NCBI GenBank assembly: GCA_039794405.1
Contig: JBDIVL010000011.1
Span: forward strand, 1 to 64,000
Length of the DNA: 64,000 bases
Direction of reading: 5' to 3'
DNA from: JBDIVL01 sp039794405
GTDB taxonomy: Bacteria > Planctomycetota > Brocadiia > Brocadiales > Brocadiaceae
The stretch's first letter is position 1. Each line of letters begins with the position of its first letter. The translations under genes and the position numbers were made by a program. This document shows positions 1-7,309 of this stretch, in pieces. The notes under the pieces are model-generated. The model saw nothing but the letters and a program-made list of their open reading frames with translations, did not search any database and was not told where the DNA came from.

Positions 1-427
1 AAGATGCCCTGCTAATTTCCGTGAGTCTGACAATTGTCCCCGGCTCAAGACCGAGAAGCATAGCCTGCCCAGTTAACTCCAATGACTTCTGATATGAAAG
101 CATCTCGCCCGCTGCGGCACGCACATCAGAGACGATCTTTCTTGCATTCTGACCAACCGAATTTGCAAGGTTTTCAAATGCAATTCGCTTCTCCTGCCTC
201 TGAACAGCTTCGTCAAATTCCTGAAATATCCTTTTCGTTGTGTAGATTGCACCGGCAACAGACGCCGTGGCTGCTGTAAAGCCAATCCAGTGACTTTTAA
301 TGCGATCAACAAAACCCTTTGATTTATCGCTCAAGTCCTTCAGCATTGAGGTAACTCCGCCGATGCCTTGAAGAGCGCCTTTGTTGTCAGATGTTATTAT
401 GAGTTTTACTTCGTCTTTTTTAGCCAT
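1..427 (-). CDS. Phage tape measure protein, N-terminal part (runs off the window)
   Basis: Open frame from the ATG at 427 to the window edge, 142 residues, with no stop. It begins MAKKDEVKLIITSDNKGALQ, the short beta-hairpin start common in tail length tape measure proteins, and continues as a probable helix with one hydrophobic stretch (SHWIGFTAATASVAGAIYT). Tape measure proteins set tail length and lie inside the tail tube. It directly follows the frameshifted tail chaperone pair and overlaps that frame by 22 nt, the standard gene order in long-tailed phages. Function is from position plus sequence character; the C-terminal domains cannot be seen. Confidence 0.75.
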   Translation of the reverse strand, partial: MAKKDEVKLIITSDNKGALQGIGGVTSMLKDLSDKSKGFVDRIKSHWIGFTAATASVAGAIYTTKRIFQEFDEAVQRQEKRIAFENLANSVGQNARKIVSDVRAAAGEMLSYQKSLELTGQAMLLGLEPGTIVRLTEISRAS

Positions 428-771
428 ACATTGTCCCTACAATTCTCACACGCCCATTCAAAATATTCACCATATTCGAACTTACACTTGACCGGATCAC
501 ACGTTTCAGATTTTTGTTTTTCGCATATCTGTTCCAAAACCGCCTTTTCAAACACCTTCAGTTTTTCAAAGAATGTACGGTCTGTCGCGATGTGTAATGC
601 CTGTGCTATGGTAATGATTGCGGTATAGTCGAGTCCGTAAACGCCGTTGAATCCTGCGCGCCACTGTGTGGCCGCCAGATTCATAAGTTCCCAGATATCC
701 CGATTACCTGGTAAGATCTCTACCTCACCCCCATTACAGAAAACGTGGGCGAGGTCTATGAGTTTTTTTGT
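406..771 (-). CDS. Frameshift-dependent C-terminal part of the tail chaperone (DUF1799-like, gpT)
   Basis: The frame is open from 771 (stop codon at 772-774) to 406 and enters the preceding gene in the -1 frame. It reads KKLIDLAHVF, then VEILPGNRDIWELMNLAATQ and WRAGFNGVYGLDY. The pattern of a WELM-type helix, TQWR and GLDY is that of DUF1799 tail chaperone segments. An internal ATG at 684 exists, but it falls inside the conserved domain, so synthesis as a -1 frameshift extension of the upstream gene is more likely. The end overlaps the tape measure start by 22 nt. A small Cys-rich stretch (CDPVKC, CENC) near the C-terminus is unusual for this family. Confidence 0.75.
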   Translation of the reverse strand, partial: TKKLIDLAHVFCNGGEVEILPGNRDIWELMNLAATQWRAGFNGVYGLDYTAIITIAQALHIATDRTFFEKLKVFEKAVLEQICEKQKSETCDPVKCKFEYGEYFEWACENCRDNVWLKKTK

Positions 772-1154
772 TCTACCTCAGAGATATCCAGGCTCTGCGC
801 TGCAGCCCAAATGAATTCCCGTAGGGCAATTTGATCTAGGATGAGTTTTTTCGATTCGAGGGTGACGGCTAAGGGGAGAGAGCCTCCATCCCCTGCCTGT
901 ATCTCCACTCCTTCCCACGTCTCTAAAATATAGTCGGCAAGGAGGTCTTCTAGCTTGGCATCATCAACATCCTCGACCGGCTCCATTCTTCTTGATTGCC
1001 GGTTCAATTCCATCCTTGTTTTTGTGCATTGCTCCCGTAAGTCACGCAGGATTACGCCCGTAAGCGGACGAACATAGAATACAACACCTTTAGAGTATTC
1101 GAAACGTTGTGATTGTGGCTTTTCGCCTGATGTTTGTTTTTTTAGTATGAGCAT
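756..1154 (-). CDS. Tail assembly chaperone, gpG-like
   Basis: A 132-residue protein between the major tail protein and the tape measure, the position of lambda gpG. The ATG at 1154 has a good ribosome site (AAAGGAGA, 4 nt upstream). It is acidic in the middle (VEDVDDAKLEDLLADYIL), as tail chaperones often are. The zero frame ends at 756 just after a slippery A_AAA_AAC, and the -1 frame continues into a DUF1799-like segment, so a minority of ribosomes should make a longer G-T fusion that recruits tape measure and tail tube subunits. The family is assigned from arrangement and the frameshift, not from strong sequence identity. Confidence 0.75.
   Translation of the reverse strand: MLILKKQTSGEKPQSQRFEYSKGVVFYVRPLTGVILRDLREQCTKTRMELNRQSRRMEPVEDVDDAKLEDLLADYILETWEGVEIQAGDGGSLPLAVTLESKKLILDQIALREFIWAAAQSLDISEVEQKNS
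762..768 (-). promoter_or_regulatory. Programmed -1 ribosomal frameshift site A_AAA_AAC
   Basis: On the minus strand the zero-frame codons CAA AAA AAC TCA TAG contain the canonical slippery heptamer A AAA AAC. Slipping back one base reads AAA AAA CTC ATA and enters exactly the open frame of the DUF1799-like segment. The zero-frame stop lies two codons downstream. This is the lambda G/GT arrangement. Confidence 0.85.
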
Positions 1155-1271
1155 GGTTCTCCTTTCAATTGACCCACCACTACATCCCTCCCAGGATGGG
1201 ACTTTCCCCGATCGAGTCGAGGATTGGTCTATTCCCCTCTAGAGAGGGGGCAGGGGGTGTGTTATTCCATT
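1155..1271. repeat. Intergenic palindromic repeat (cccctc...gaggggg family)
   Basis: Between the tail chaperone and major tail protein genes. It holds a GGGG-rich inverted repeat built on ATTCCCCTCTAGAGAGGGG followed by CAGGGGGTGTGTTATTCC. The same text recurs at 11020-11085, 24940-24960, 33065-33130, 39830-39910 and 41580-41660, that is in both phage and host sequence. No gene is seen. Confidence 0.7.
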
Positions 1272-2540
1272 TTACGCTGCATACGTTGCAACCTTATTTG
1301 CCACTACGACTATTGCAGACCCGTACGTGTCATCTTCCATAACGATGAGATCTCCTTCCTCACCCATGATCTTCCCATTTACCTTTAGCGGAGCCTTCAA
1401 CACATTACATCGCGGGAACACGGCATCAACATAATAATTCTTCCCGCTCTCAAACTCTGCCCCGGTCGCCTTCATGCTGACGCCAAAATACTCATTATCC
1501 TTAATCTTTTGCTGAAGGATATAATCCCTCATTTGCCGATCAAGTTTAAGCGTCTGCTGCCTTCCCTGTCGTAAGGCATAATTAGAATACGAGCCGGTAC
1601 CACCAACACGGTACTCAACAAGCATTTGATTATTCAAACTGTGTTCGATTGTTTCAATCTCGGCATCGATCGTGCGTCCACCCTGAAAAGCGCTGCCATC
1701 CCACTTGCCACCGATCTTCACGACTAAGTCCGTCACTCGCAGCGGTGGTTCCGTCACACGGCTTGGGAATGTACACCATGCAGGTTCGGTCGGAACATAG
1801 ATAATCTCGTAATCTGTCGAGGTTGCAACACCGCCCGGCGCTGAGATCGTGATCACGGCAGGGGTCGCTGCCGACACGACACTGAAAGTAACTTCTTTCC
1901 ATTCCCCCGAAGTTGGCACCTTTACTCGAATTGAATGGACATTATCCAGCCTTGTGGCTGCATCTCCACCTTGTACGGCATTCGCTGCAAGGGATAACGA
2001 TGTTGCATTGTAGGCAGCCGATACGGTCTCTTTTGTAACGTTATCGGTATATTTGCCGGTACCTTTTATCCCTAGAGCTAATTTTACCCACGAGTCTTTT
2101 GTAAAGGTAGCCGTGAGGGTATCAATAAACATTGATGCAAAGCGCCTCTTCAAGATCGTTTTTCCAAATCTTTGCGCTGCTGTGAAACCAGGATTTGACA
2201 TATCGGAGGTCGGTGTAATGGTATGTTTGTATCCCGTGCCCCATCCAGCCACGGACCTTGATCCCAGGGCGAATGCATACCCAAAACCAAAGTGCTGGGC
2301 CTGTGCCTTCTCGAAATCGAGCGTTCCTGAGGAAAGGGCGCCTAGATCATAGACGGTATCTGGCTCTTCCTTCCCGGTAAGCTCATCACGGTTATCTTCC
2401 CGTCGCGGGTCGAGCTGGATGATATTTGACTTTGCAACGAGAAGAGAGGTATCAAGCGTTTGCTCGGTATTCAGAGCGGTTTCTTTATTGTTTGCTGAGA
2501 CGGCAAGCAGATTATAATCGGCAAGATAATTTCTCGTCAT
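1272..2540 (-). CDS. Major tail (tube) protein, probable
   Basis: 422 residues. It starts at an ATG overlapping the stop of the small gp38-like gene by 4 nt (ATGA). It lies between the gp37-like connector and the tail chaperones, where Mu itself carries the sheath and tube genes. It has no recognisable sheath signature. The sequence is beta-rich with many Thr, Val and Gly (VVVANKVATYAA at the end) and contains an Ig-like stretch around residues 215-255 (VVSAATPAVITISAPGG, TDYEIIYVP). I call it the tube or major tail protein of a non-contractile tail. A divergent sheath cannot be fully excluded. Confidence 0.6.
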   Translation of the reverse strand: MTRNYLADYNLLAVSANNKETALNTEQTLDTSLLVAKSNIIQLDPRREDNRDELTGKEEPDTVYDLGALSSGTLDFEKAQAQHFGFGYAFALGSRSVAGWGTGYKHTITPTSDMSNPGFTAAQRFGKTILKRRFASMFIDTLTATFTKDSWVKLALGIKGTGKYTDNVTKETVSAAYNATSLSLAANAVQGGDAATRLDNVHSIRVKVPTSGEWKEVTFSVVSAATPAVITISAPGGVATSTDYEIIYVPTEPAWCTFPSRVTEPPLRVTDLVVKIGGKWDGSAFQGGRTIDAEIETIEHSLNNQMLVEYRVGGTGSYSNYALRQGRQQTLKLDRQMRDYILQQKIKDNEYFGVSMKATGAEFESGKNYYVDAVFPRCNVLKAPLKVNGKIMGEEGDLIVMEDDTYGSAIVVVANKVATYAA

Positions 2541-2761
2541 GCTTTATTCTCCTTCTTTTTTACCGCAGAGTGCGCAGAGCTCGCGGAGGAAGAATGAGAA
2601 TCTTTTTTCTCTGTGTCCTCTGCGTCCTCTGCGGTGAATATGAACTTATGCGCCTCCTGCGGCGGGATCTCCTTATAAACCTTCCCGGCTTCGAATTTCC
2701 TGCCGGCCATAGGGCCGTCAACGACCTCGAAATCCGGGACGTTTGGTTTTAATGTATACAT
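2537..2761 (-). CDS. Small Mu gp38-like (DUF2635-like) protein with repeat-derived tail
   Basis: 74 residues. The first about 39 residues (MYTLKPNVPDFEVVDGPMAG then RKFEAGKVYKEIPP) resemble the small DUF2635/gp38 proteins found just before tail genes in Mu-like phages. The remaining 35 residues (FTAEDAEDTEKK, SSSASSAHSAVKKK) are encoded by a copy of the ACCGCAGAGGACGCAGAG palindromic repeat that is otherwise intergenic (4222, 13389, 24133, 47078 in this window). The repeat thus supplies almost half the protein. It overlaps the next gene by 4 nt, so the coding frame has been kept open to the junction. Confidence 0.6.
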   Translation of the reverse strand: MYTLKPNVPDFEVVDGPMAGRKFEAGKVYKEIPPQEAHKFIFTAEDAEDTEKKDSHSSSASSAHSAVKKKENKA

Positions 2762-2807
2762 ATCTGTTCCTTTCCCGTAGGGGCAGGTTTAAAACCTGCC
2801 CCTACTA

Positions 2808-3218
2808 CTAATCTATTGAAAAAAATGTTTCTATATGAAAACCATAGGCAGCATGGTCGGGTGTTGAAAGTAACAACTCAACTTTTATAGGTTTAAAGGG
2901 CAAGAGATTGCCTAATCCAAAATCGTTGTTATACGTGGCTGCATGCGTCTTTTCCTTCAGGTCGTAAACTTCGCTGAGTTTTTTTGCAATCATCACTAAG
3001 GAGAAGGTTTGGCGCTCTACGCCACGCTCATTATCATAATCAGATCCGGTATACAGGGTATAGAGAGACGGCTCAGGAATTAAAAAGTCTTGTATCTCTT
3101 CCAGAAGAAGCGATATTTCACCATTATATGCAGCAATCTTTTTACAAACCGCGTTCAGGTCTGATGCCTTGAGCGCGTTGAGCATTGCAGTTTCTATCTC
3201 AGCGATGGTATATCCCAC
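2808..3218 (-). CDS. Mu gp37-like protein (DUF1834)
   Basis: 136 residues. It starts at a GTG that overlaps the TAG stop of the preceding gene (TAGTG), so translation is coupled. The pattern of an N-terminal helix (IAEIETAMLNALKAS), a central strand region (FSLVMIAKKLSEVYDLKEK) and a strand-rich C-terminus fits DUF1834, the gp37 family of Mu-like phages thought to act at the head-tail connection. The gp36-gp37 order is preserved. The exact structural role is inferred. Confidence 0.7.
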   Translation of the reverse strand: MGYTIAEIETAMLNALKASDLNAVCKKIAAYNGEISLLLEEIQDFLIPEPSLYTLYTGSDYDNERGVERQTFSLVMIAKKLSEVYDLKEKTHAATYNNDFGLGNLLPFKPIKVELLLSTPDHAAYGFHIETFFSID

Positions 3219-3688
3219 TAAAACCCTCCTAAAGATTCTTTCGTAAACACTCTGTCATCTAATGTTTTACTGTTTGATATACTGTCGATCGTTTCAGTCT
3301 GTTCATCAGGCGGTGTGTTTTCACCAATACTTTGTTTTCCGTCTGCAATACGCTCAAGGGTGCGAATCGCTTCGTCATGCCGGTCCTTCCGTGATGGTGG
3401 CGCTTCCGGCATTTTCCTCGTGTATATGTTATAGATCGCAATATCCACCGCACAGTCTCTAATTACATCCGGCAGCGGGGAAAGCGGCAAATTGTATTTA
3501 TCTCTCAGTTTACTATCTATCGTAGAATCTGCTTTTGCGATAGCTGCATTAATCCGTCCTACCATACTCGCATGAGCTGGATTATCAGGGTCAATCAGGG
3601 TGACGGCAATCTCTTCATCATTCGTCATCCTGATCAGTATATCCTCCGTCATCATGCCGCGTATATCAGTTAATGTGCAGTAAGTCAT
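3218..3688 (-). CDS. Mu gp36-like protein (DUF1320), head-tail connector
   Basis: 156 residues. MTYCTLTDIRGMMTEDILIR, then AKADSTIDSKLRDKYNLPLS, PDVIRDCAVDIAIYNIYTRK and a helical C-terminal part is the standard DUF1320 pattern: a short N-terminal motif, a conserved D..ID.yL/Y.lPl-type segment, then a helical bundle. Members occupy the adaptor/connector position after the capsid gene in Mu-like phages. It lies downstream of the capsid cluster and is coupled to the gp37-like gene. Residues after about 120 (polar, Thr/Glu-rich) look disordered. Confidence 0.8.
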   Translation of the reverse strand: MTYCTLTDIRGMMTEDILIRMTNDEEIAVTLIDPDNPAHASMVGRINAAIAKADSTIDSKLRDKYNLPLSPLPDVIRDCAVDIAIYNIYTRKMPEAPPSRKDRHDEAIRTLERIADGKQSIGENTPPDEQTETIDSISNSKTLDDRVFTKESLGGF

Positions 3689-3725
3689 CCTTTATTCCCT
3701 CTCCCCCATCGTAGGGCATAACGAT

Positions 3726-3881
3726 TTATTCCCTTTCCCAGCAACACCAGGTAATAAACACCAGTCCAATAAGAAACACCACGGTAACGCGTATAGGACT
3801 CCCGCATGTTATTGTAAAGGCTGCAAATAATCCTGCGAAAAAAGAAGAAATTTCCACCATGAATGCGTTGAATGGCCGCAT
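3726..3881 (-). CDS. Small two-helix membrane protein, hypothetical
   Basis: 51 residues, ATG at 3881 with AGGGA upstream, six nt after the stop of the preceding gene. It has two hydrophobic stretches (MVEISSFFAGLFAAFTI and VTVVFLIGLVFITWCC) with a short polar turn. I do not recognise the family. Small membrane proteins embedded in structural operons can be accessory lysis or superinfection proteins, but nothing here proves that. Confidence 0.45.
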   Translation of the reverse strand: MRPFNAFMVEISSFFAGLFAAFTITCGSPIRVTVVFLIGLVFITWCCWERE

Positions 3882-3887
3882 AAATCC

Positions 3888-4163
3888 CTACTTTTTCCTT
3901 TCTTTTTTATCTTGCTTTTGTGCAGCTACGGGATTTTTCCCCTCTATTTCCTTATTTTGCTCCTCTGTTTCCCCGGTTACAGGTGGGGCAGGAGGGGTTT
4001 GTACGGGTGGTATGGGTGGGGTTACCTCGCCCATACGCTCCTCCTTTACCGCCTCTAGTCGTAACAAATGCGCAACATCTTCTGAACACTCCATCGTATC
4101 GCCAGGCGCATAGCGTTTGCCTTCGTATTTTTTGTGTCCATCTTTTACAAGATATCTTGGCAT
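3888..4163 (-). CDS. Hypothetical protein, Mu gp35-like position
   Basis: 91 residues, directly after the major capsid gene. The N-terminal 40 residues (MPRYLVKDGHKKYEGKRYAP, GDTMECSEDVAHLLRL) have the short beta-hairpin pattern of a Gk.y.pGd motif followed by a helix, seen in small proteins that follow the capsid gene in Mu-like phages. After that comes a Pro-rich linker (TPPIPPVQTPPAPPV) and a highly charged tail (KKERKK). The domain is likely a connector accessory; function unproven. Confidence 0.6.
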   Translation of the reverse strand: MPRYLVKDGHKKYEGKRYAPGDTMECSEDVAHLLRLEAVKEERMGEVTPPIPPVQTPPAPPVTGETEEQNKEIEGKNPVAAQKQDKKERKK

Positions 4164-4262
4164 ATTTAATCCTTTCTATTGAACACGGACAAACAGAGTT
4201 TGTCCGTGCCACCCAAAATTATTTTTCTGCGTTCTTTGCGTCCTCTGCGGTAAATTTTTCTT

Positions 4263-5204
4263 TTACGCTACAGCGTCTTCAATGAGATACCCCACATCAT
4301 TTGCAACAATCTTCTCGTCCGAGTTCCATGCAACCTTGAAGTAATGTGCGCCCTTGATGCCGCGCTTTTTGTCGAAATCCCGCTGCGTCTGCTTCAACAT
4401 TTCAGAGATGGTCAACCCAAAAGTGATTGATTTTATACCCGGGTTTGGCTCTACATAGAGGGCCGCCATGTGTTTTCCCCACAGCCTTGCATATGTGGGC
4501 GTCTGGCCTTCCTTAGCTGTGTTATAGCGTGCACGGCCAATCACGATGTTATCTACCTCGAACAGTCCTGCCACTTCCGGAGCAGAAGCCATACCGCCCG
4601 GCGACCCCTGGTACCTGCTAGAAGATTTCACGGCATCCAATATCTCTGGCAACCTCCTGAACTTTTTCCATGTTGCCTGCCCGAAAACGAGGGTATTTGC
4701 CCTAACAAAACACGCCTCAATTGCCTCGGTTATATCATCGATTGGATCGTCCGATGAGCCACCCCACTGATCATTACCCGTAAGTTGCACTTTGTTACCA
4801 GAAGGGTATGATGCAGCCGCAAAAACGATATCCGCCACGCGCTTTTCCTGTGCGAGTTCAAGGCATTTATTTAAGAAATCGTTCGTATCGATTTCAGGCT
4901 GAAGGGGATTATCAGAATTATCAATTGCCTCTTGCGCAAGCCAGTCGCCGAGCGCATGATCTGTTACGGAATAATTCTCCGTTGAAACACCCCATGACTG
5001 TTCATTCGGCATTGAGGTTGGGCCGATTCGATCATTTGGAATAGTATAACTGTCCTGTTTGTTGTATTTGAAATACTTATCCGACCGCTTACCTACCTTA
5101 ATCTGGGGCATAACTTTACTCCAGATTAATTCTTCGTTTCGATACTGTATCGACAGGTTAGTTAAAACCGCATCGATATGTAATTGATTCGCCTCTGGGG
5201 GCAT
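4263..5204 (-). CDS. Major capsid protein
   Basis: 313 residues, a usual length for an HK97-fold capsid subunit. It follows the protease/scaffold and decoration genes, as expected. Features typical of capsid proteins of this class are an N-terminal arm (VLTNLSIQYRNEELIWSKVM), WGVSTENYSVTDHALGDWLA, the mid-domain NTLVFGQATWKKFRR, and a C-terminal segment ending in FKVAWNSDEKIVANDVGYLI. The family resembles the 'Mu-like major head subunit / phage capsid' group used by several transposable phages rather than Mu gpT itself. Confident in the role, less in the exact family. Confidence 0.82.
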   Translation of the reverse strand: MPPEANQLHIDAVLTNLSIQYRNEELIWSKVMPQIKVGKRSDKYFKYNKQDSYTIPNDRIGPTSMPNEQSWGVSTENYSVTDHALGDWLAQEAIDNSDNPLQPEIDTNDFLNKCLELAQEKRVADIVFAAASYPSGNKVQLTGNDQWGGSSDDPIDDITEAIEACFVRANTLVFGQATWKKFRRLPEILDAVKSSSRYQGSPGGMASAPEVAGLFEVDNIVIGRARYNTAKEGQTPTYARLWGKHMAALYVEPNPGIKSITFGLTISEMLKQTQRDFDKKRGIKGAHYFKVAWNSDEKIVANDVGYLIEDAVA

Positions 5205-5269
5205 AGTATTTTCCTCCGTCCAAAAAAGTTTAACTTACTCATAGACGTCAGGCAGAGACCCCTGACCTA

Positions 5270-5629
5270 TTATTTAGCTATAAAATAGTAACCATCAAAA
5301 TTTGATGTTGATGTATTCCCGGTATCCCCATTGTATCCGTAAAAAGTAACACTATTCGTGCCGGTTATTTTCGCCTTGAAAGTCGTTCCCGATCCGTTCC
5401 CTAAAGAGGCATAATCGGCAGTAAACAAAGCGCATGTCGGAGTACCTGCAAGGCTATGAGATACCGTAACGCTTCCGCTTGTAAGCGATGTTGACCCGAA
5501 CTCTATTTTTTTGCCGCTGGTTATGCTATCCACGCCATTGATTGAATGTGCACAAACTGCGCTAACCATAAATGCTGTTACGCTTATAGCACATATCAGC
5601 ATACACAGCGCATTCCTGATATATTTCAT
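5270..5629 (-). CDS. Secreted protein with tail-fibre-like beta domain, possible moron
   Basis: 119 residues from the ATG at 5629. It starts with a clear signal peptide (basic MKYIRNALC, then hydrophobic MLICAISVTAFMVSAVCAHS). The mature part has the pattern SGSVTVSHSLAGTPTCALFT ... TGTNSVTFYGY ... GYYFIAK. This resembles the small beta-sandwich seen at the C-terminus of tail fibres and other virion surface proteins (G..tVtH.L...Pt). A signal peptide is out of place in a head gene block, so the product is probably exported from the lysogen. That marks it as a possible lysogenic conversion gene. Confidence 0.6.
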   Translation of the reverse strand: MKYIRNALCMLICAISVTAFMVSAVCAHSINGVDSITSGKKIEFGSTSLTSGSVTVSHSLAGTPTCALFTADYASLGNGSGTTFKAKITGTNSVTFYGYNGDTGNTSTSNFDGYYFIAK

Positions 5630-5724
5630 ATTTCCCTCCTTCTTATAGTAGAGACGCAAAATCTTGCGTCTCTACAGATTGTACAGATAGGTTTCAAACC
5701 TACCCCTACGATAAACTAAAATTG
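5630..5724. repeat. Palindromic repeats between moron and decoration gene
   Basis: Holds AGAGACGCAAAATCTTGCGTCTCT (5648-5673), which recurs at 60910-60937 and 63153-63182 in host sequence. It also has a degenerate copy of the GTAGGGGCAGGTTT family (5683-5713). Confidence 0.8.
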
Positions 5725-6093
5725 TTACAATGCCCCAACCGGTACAAGGAATACCGGGATAATGTCTCCCACAACCCCTGACGCCATCGCAAATCCAACA
5801 ATTGACTGCCCTGCAGTTGCAGCCACTCCTTTTGCATTTGCGTCACTCGTAATAGGATTACCCCTCGTTACCGTCCCGCCGAGCTTACATCTACTGATAC
5901 CAATCATCATCACCCGCACCTCATCATCAGCTGCATCTGTTGTATGCTGAAAGATGCCGAGCAGGGTATCTGTTGCCGCTGATGCCACATTAAATGTATC
6001 ATCATCAGCCCCGAATTTAGCAATCGTGTATGCCGTGCTTACTGCTGCGGTACACTTTGCCGACTTACTCATTATGTCCGTTTGACCCATCAT
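5725..6093 (-). CDS. Capsid decoration/cement protein (DUF2190-like)
   Basis: 122 residues from the ATG at 6093 (MMGQTDIM). The pattern AAVSTAYTIAKFGADDDTFN, TDTLLGIFQHTTDAADDEVR, VMMIGISRCKLGGTVTRGNP and ITSDANAKGV matches DUF2190 proteins (K.gaDD.tv, a..D..iGv, G...v...G.tVt.Gd.lt.Da.G). These are trimeric proteins that bind the outside of expanded heads. Its place between scaffold and capsid genes agrees. An upstream in-frame extension exists but lacks a better ribosome site. Confidence 0.8.
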   Translation of the reverse strand: MMGQTDIMSKSAKCTAAVSTAYTIAKFGADDDTFNVASAATDTLLGIFQHTTDAADDEVRVMMIGISRCKLGGTVTRGNPITSDANAKGVAATAGQSIVGFAMASGVVGDIIPVFLVPVGAL

Positions 6094-6160
6094 AATTTCT
6101 GTCCTCCTGATAAGATTTAAGGATACCACGGACAAACGAGTTTGTCCGTGCCACCCGCAA

Positions 6161-6811
6161 CTATTGCTTAAACAATTCCGGATGTTTCTTCGATAACTCA
6201 AGTACAGCTACTTTATATGTTACATCCTTGTTTTTCTCCATGAAGCTGCTAATAAGCGCATCTCTTTTCTCTTGCTTATCACCACCGCCAAAATCCTTCT
6301 CATTCGGTGCAAACTCCCCAAACTCAATCTGCTTTTTGAAACTTCCCAAAAACCCTTTCATATATTCAAACGGCGTTTGGGTTTTCTTCTCATTACCCTC
6401 AGAAAATTCAATTGTCTCCTGGATAGTCGCGATCTTTTCCATGAAGTTTTGCATGCCCATGCCGAACTTCATCATGGCAGGGGTAAGTTTGCCTTCCTTG
6501 CAAAGCCCTTCACAGAAAGACTGGATATCTGCCTTCACCTTTTCAGACTTTGCCTTTTCCAGCGCAGCCTTTTCTTTGTCGAGATCGGCTTTTTGAGACA
6601 TAAGGCTTTGCTTCTCTGTCTGCAATTTCTCAGCAAACTCCAATTCCTTCGCCTTCACCTGCTTCGCCACTTCTGTATTAATTTGTGTCTGTAGGTCTGC
6701 CTGAGAGGGCGCAGACACTGCGCCCCTACCGGGTTCGCTGAATGACTGCGCATCATCGATCGTCACCCCTTCACCCTTCGCCTTCAACATTATCCACTCC
6801 CACAATTTCAT
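6161..6811 (-). CDS. Scaffold protein from an internal start (gpZ-like)
   Basis: Inside the protease gene an in-frame ATG at 6811 (MKLWEWIMLKAKGEG) is preceded, 8 nt upstream, by a perfect AAGGAGG (6820-6826). This would make a 216-residue protein consisting only of the helical scaffold domain. In Mu the scaffold gpZ is known to be made from an internal start in gene I, so the arrangement is expected. The strength of this internal ribosome site supports a high scaffold:protease ratio. Confidence 0.7.
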   Translation of the reverse strand: MKLWEWIMLKAKGEGVTIDDAQSFSEPGRGAVSAPSQADLQTQINTEVAKQVKAKELEFAEKLQTEKQSLMSQKADLDKEKAALEKAKSEKVKADIQSFCEGLCKEGKLTPAMMKFGMGMQNFMEKIATIQETIEFSEGNEKKTQTPFEYMKGFLGSFKKQIEFGEFAPNEKDFGGGDKQEKRDALISSFMEKNKDVTYKVAVLELSKKHPELFKQ

Positions 6812-7309
6812 ACGCTTTTCCTCCTTCTGACAAAAGTTATTTCCGTTTGTAGGGACACGGTGCTCCGTGTCCCTACCACAATGATTACATTGCTTACACT
6901 CAAATAAAAATTCGATCGCCTTTTGATCGCCACCCTTAAACTTCACATTCGGCAACCCTCTTACCCCTGGCGGATTTGCACCTAAAAAACCGATGTGTTT
7001 TAAAGTCCAGTCCGGGTATAAGGCAATCGAACGCTTCTTATACATACCCTTGTTTACCATGTCCACAAACTCAGGTACAAGTTCTTTGAACTTCGCATAC
7101 AGAATTTGTCCTTCACGTTTCAACTCTTCTACCCAACCCCAGGCCGGGGAATCATGTTCCGGATGACCGATTACGGCCGGGGCCTCCCGGTGTGAAGGAC
7201 TGTATTTTAAAACAATCTGATCAATATCTGCCTCCGTCCAGGTGCTTTCTTTACCTTCAGAATTCGTATGAGTTCCGGTTCTAAAAACCGGTATCCATTT
7301 TTCAGACAT
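6161..7309 (-). CDS. Prohead protease with scaffold domain (Mu gpI/Z-like)
   Basis: 382 residues from the ATG at 7309 (GGAG six nt upstream). The N-terminal part (WIPVFRTGTHTNSEGKESTW, HREAPAVIGHPEHDSPAWGW, KKRSIALYPD) is the Mu gpI protease pattern. The C-terminal half is a charged helical coiled coil (LEFAEKLQTEKQ, KADLDKEKAALEKAKSEKVK), as in scaffold proteins. Between the two, the repeat-encoded peptide GRDTEHRVPT occurs (palindrome at 6847-6874), and a second palindrome-derived peptide (GRGAVSAPSQ, 6706-6729) follows. Both inserts keep the frame and fall in the linker between the protease and scaffold domains. Confidence 0.8.
   Translation of the reverse strand: MSEKWIPVFRTGTHTNSEGKESTWTEADIDQIVLKYSPSHREAPAVIGHPEHDSPAWGWVEELKREGQILYAKFKELVPEFVDMVNKGMYKKRSIALYPDWTLKHIGFLGANPPGVRGLPNVKFKGGDQKAIEFLFECKQCNHCGRDTEHRVPTNGNNFCQKEEKRMKLWEWIMLKAKGEGVTIDDAQSFSEPGRGAVSAPSQADLQTQINTEVAKQVKAKELEFAEKLQTEKQSLMSQKADLDKEKAALEKAKSEKVKADIQSFCEGLCKEGKLTPAMMKFGMGMQNFMEKIATIQETIEFSEGNEKKTQTPFEYMKGFLGSFKKQIEFGEFAPNEKDFGGGDKQEKRDALISSFMEKNKDVTYKVAVLELSKKHPELFKQ
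6847..6874. repeat. 28-bp palindrome inside the protease/scaffold gene (family A)
   Basis: GTAGGGACACGGTGCTCCGT followed by GTCCCTAC. It is translated on the minus strand as RDTEHRVPT, in frame with the host gene. Intergenic copies lie at 14865-14891, 24657-24682 and 24966-24993; other genic copies lie at 18481, 21168 and 26283. Confidence 0.9.

Noticed and set aside
1272..2540. Contractile tail sheath protein
   Set aside because: Position would fit Mu, but no sheath motif is visible and the frameshifted G/GT chaperone pair favours a non-contractile tail.
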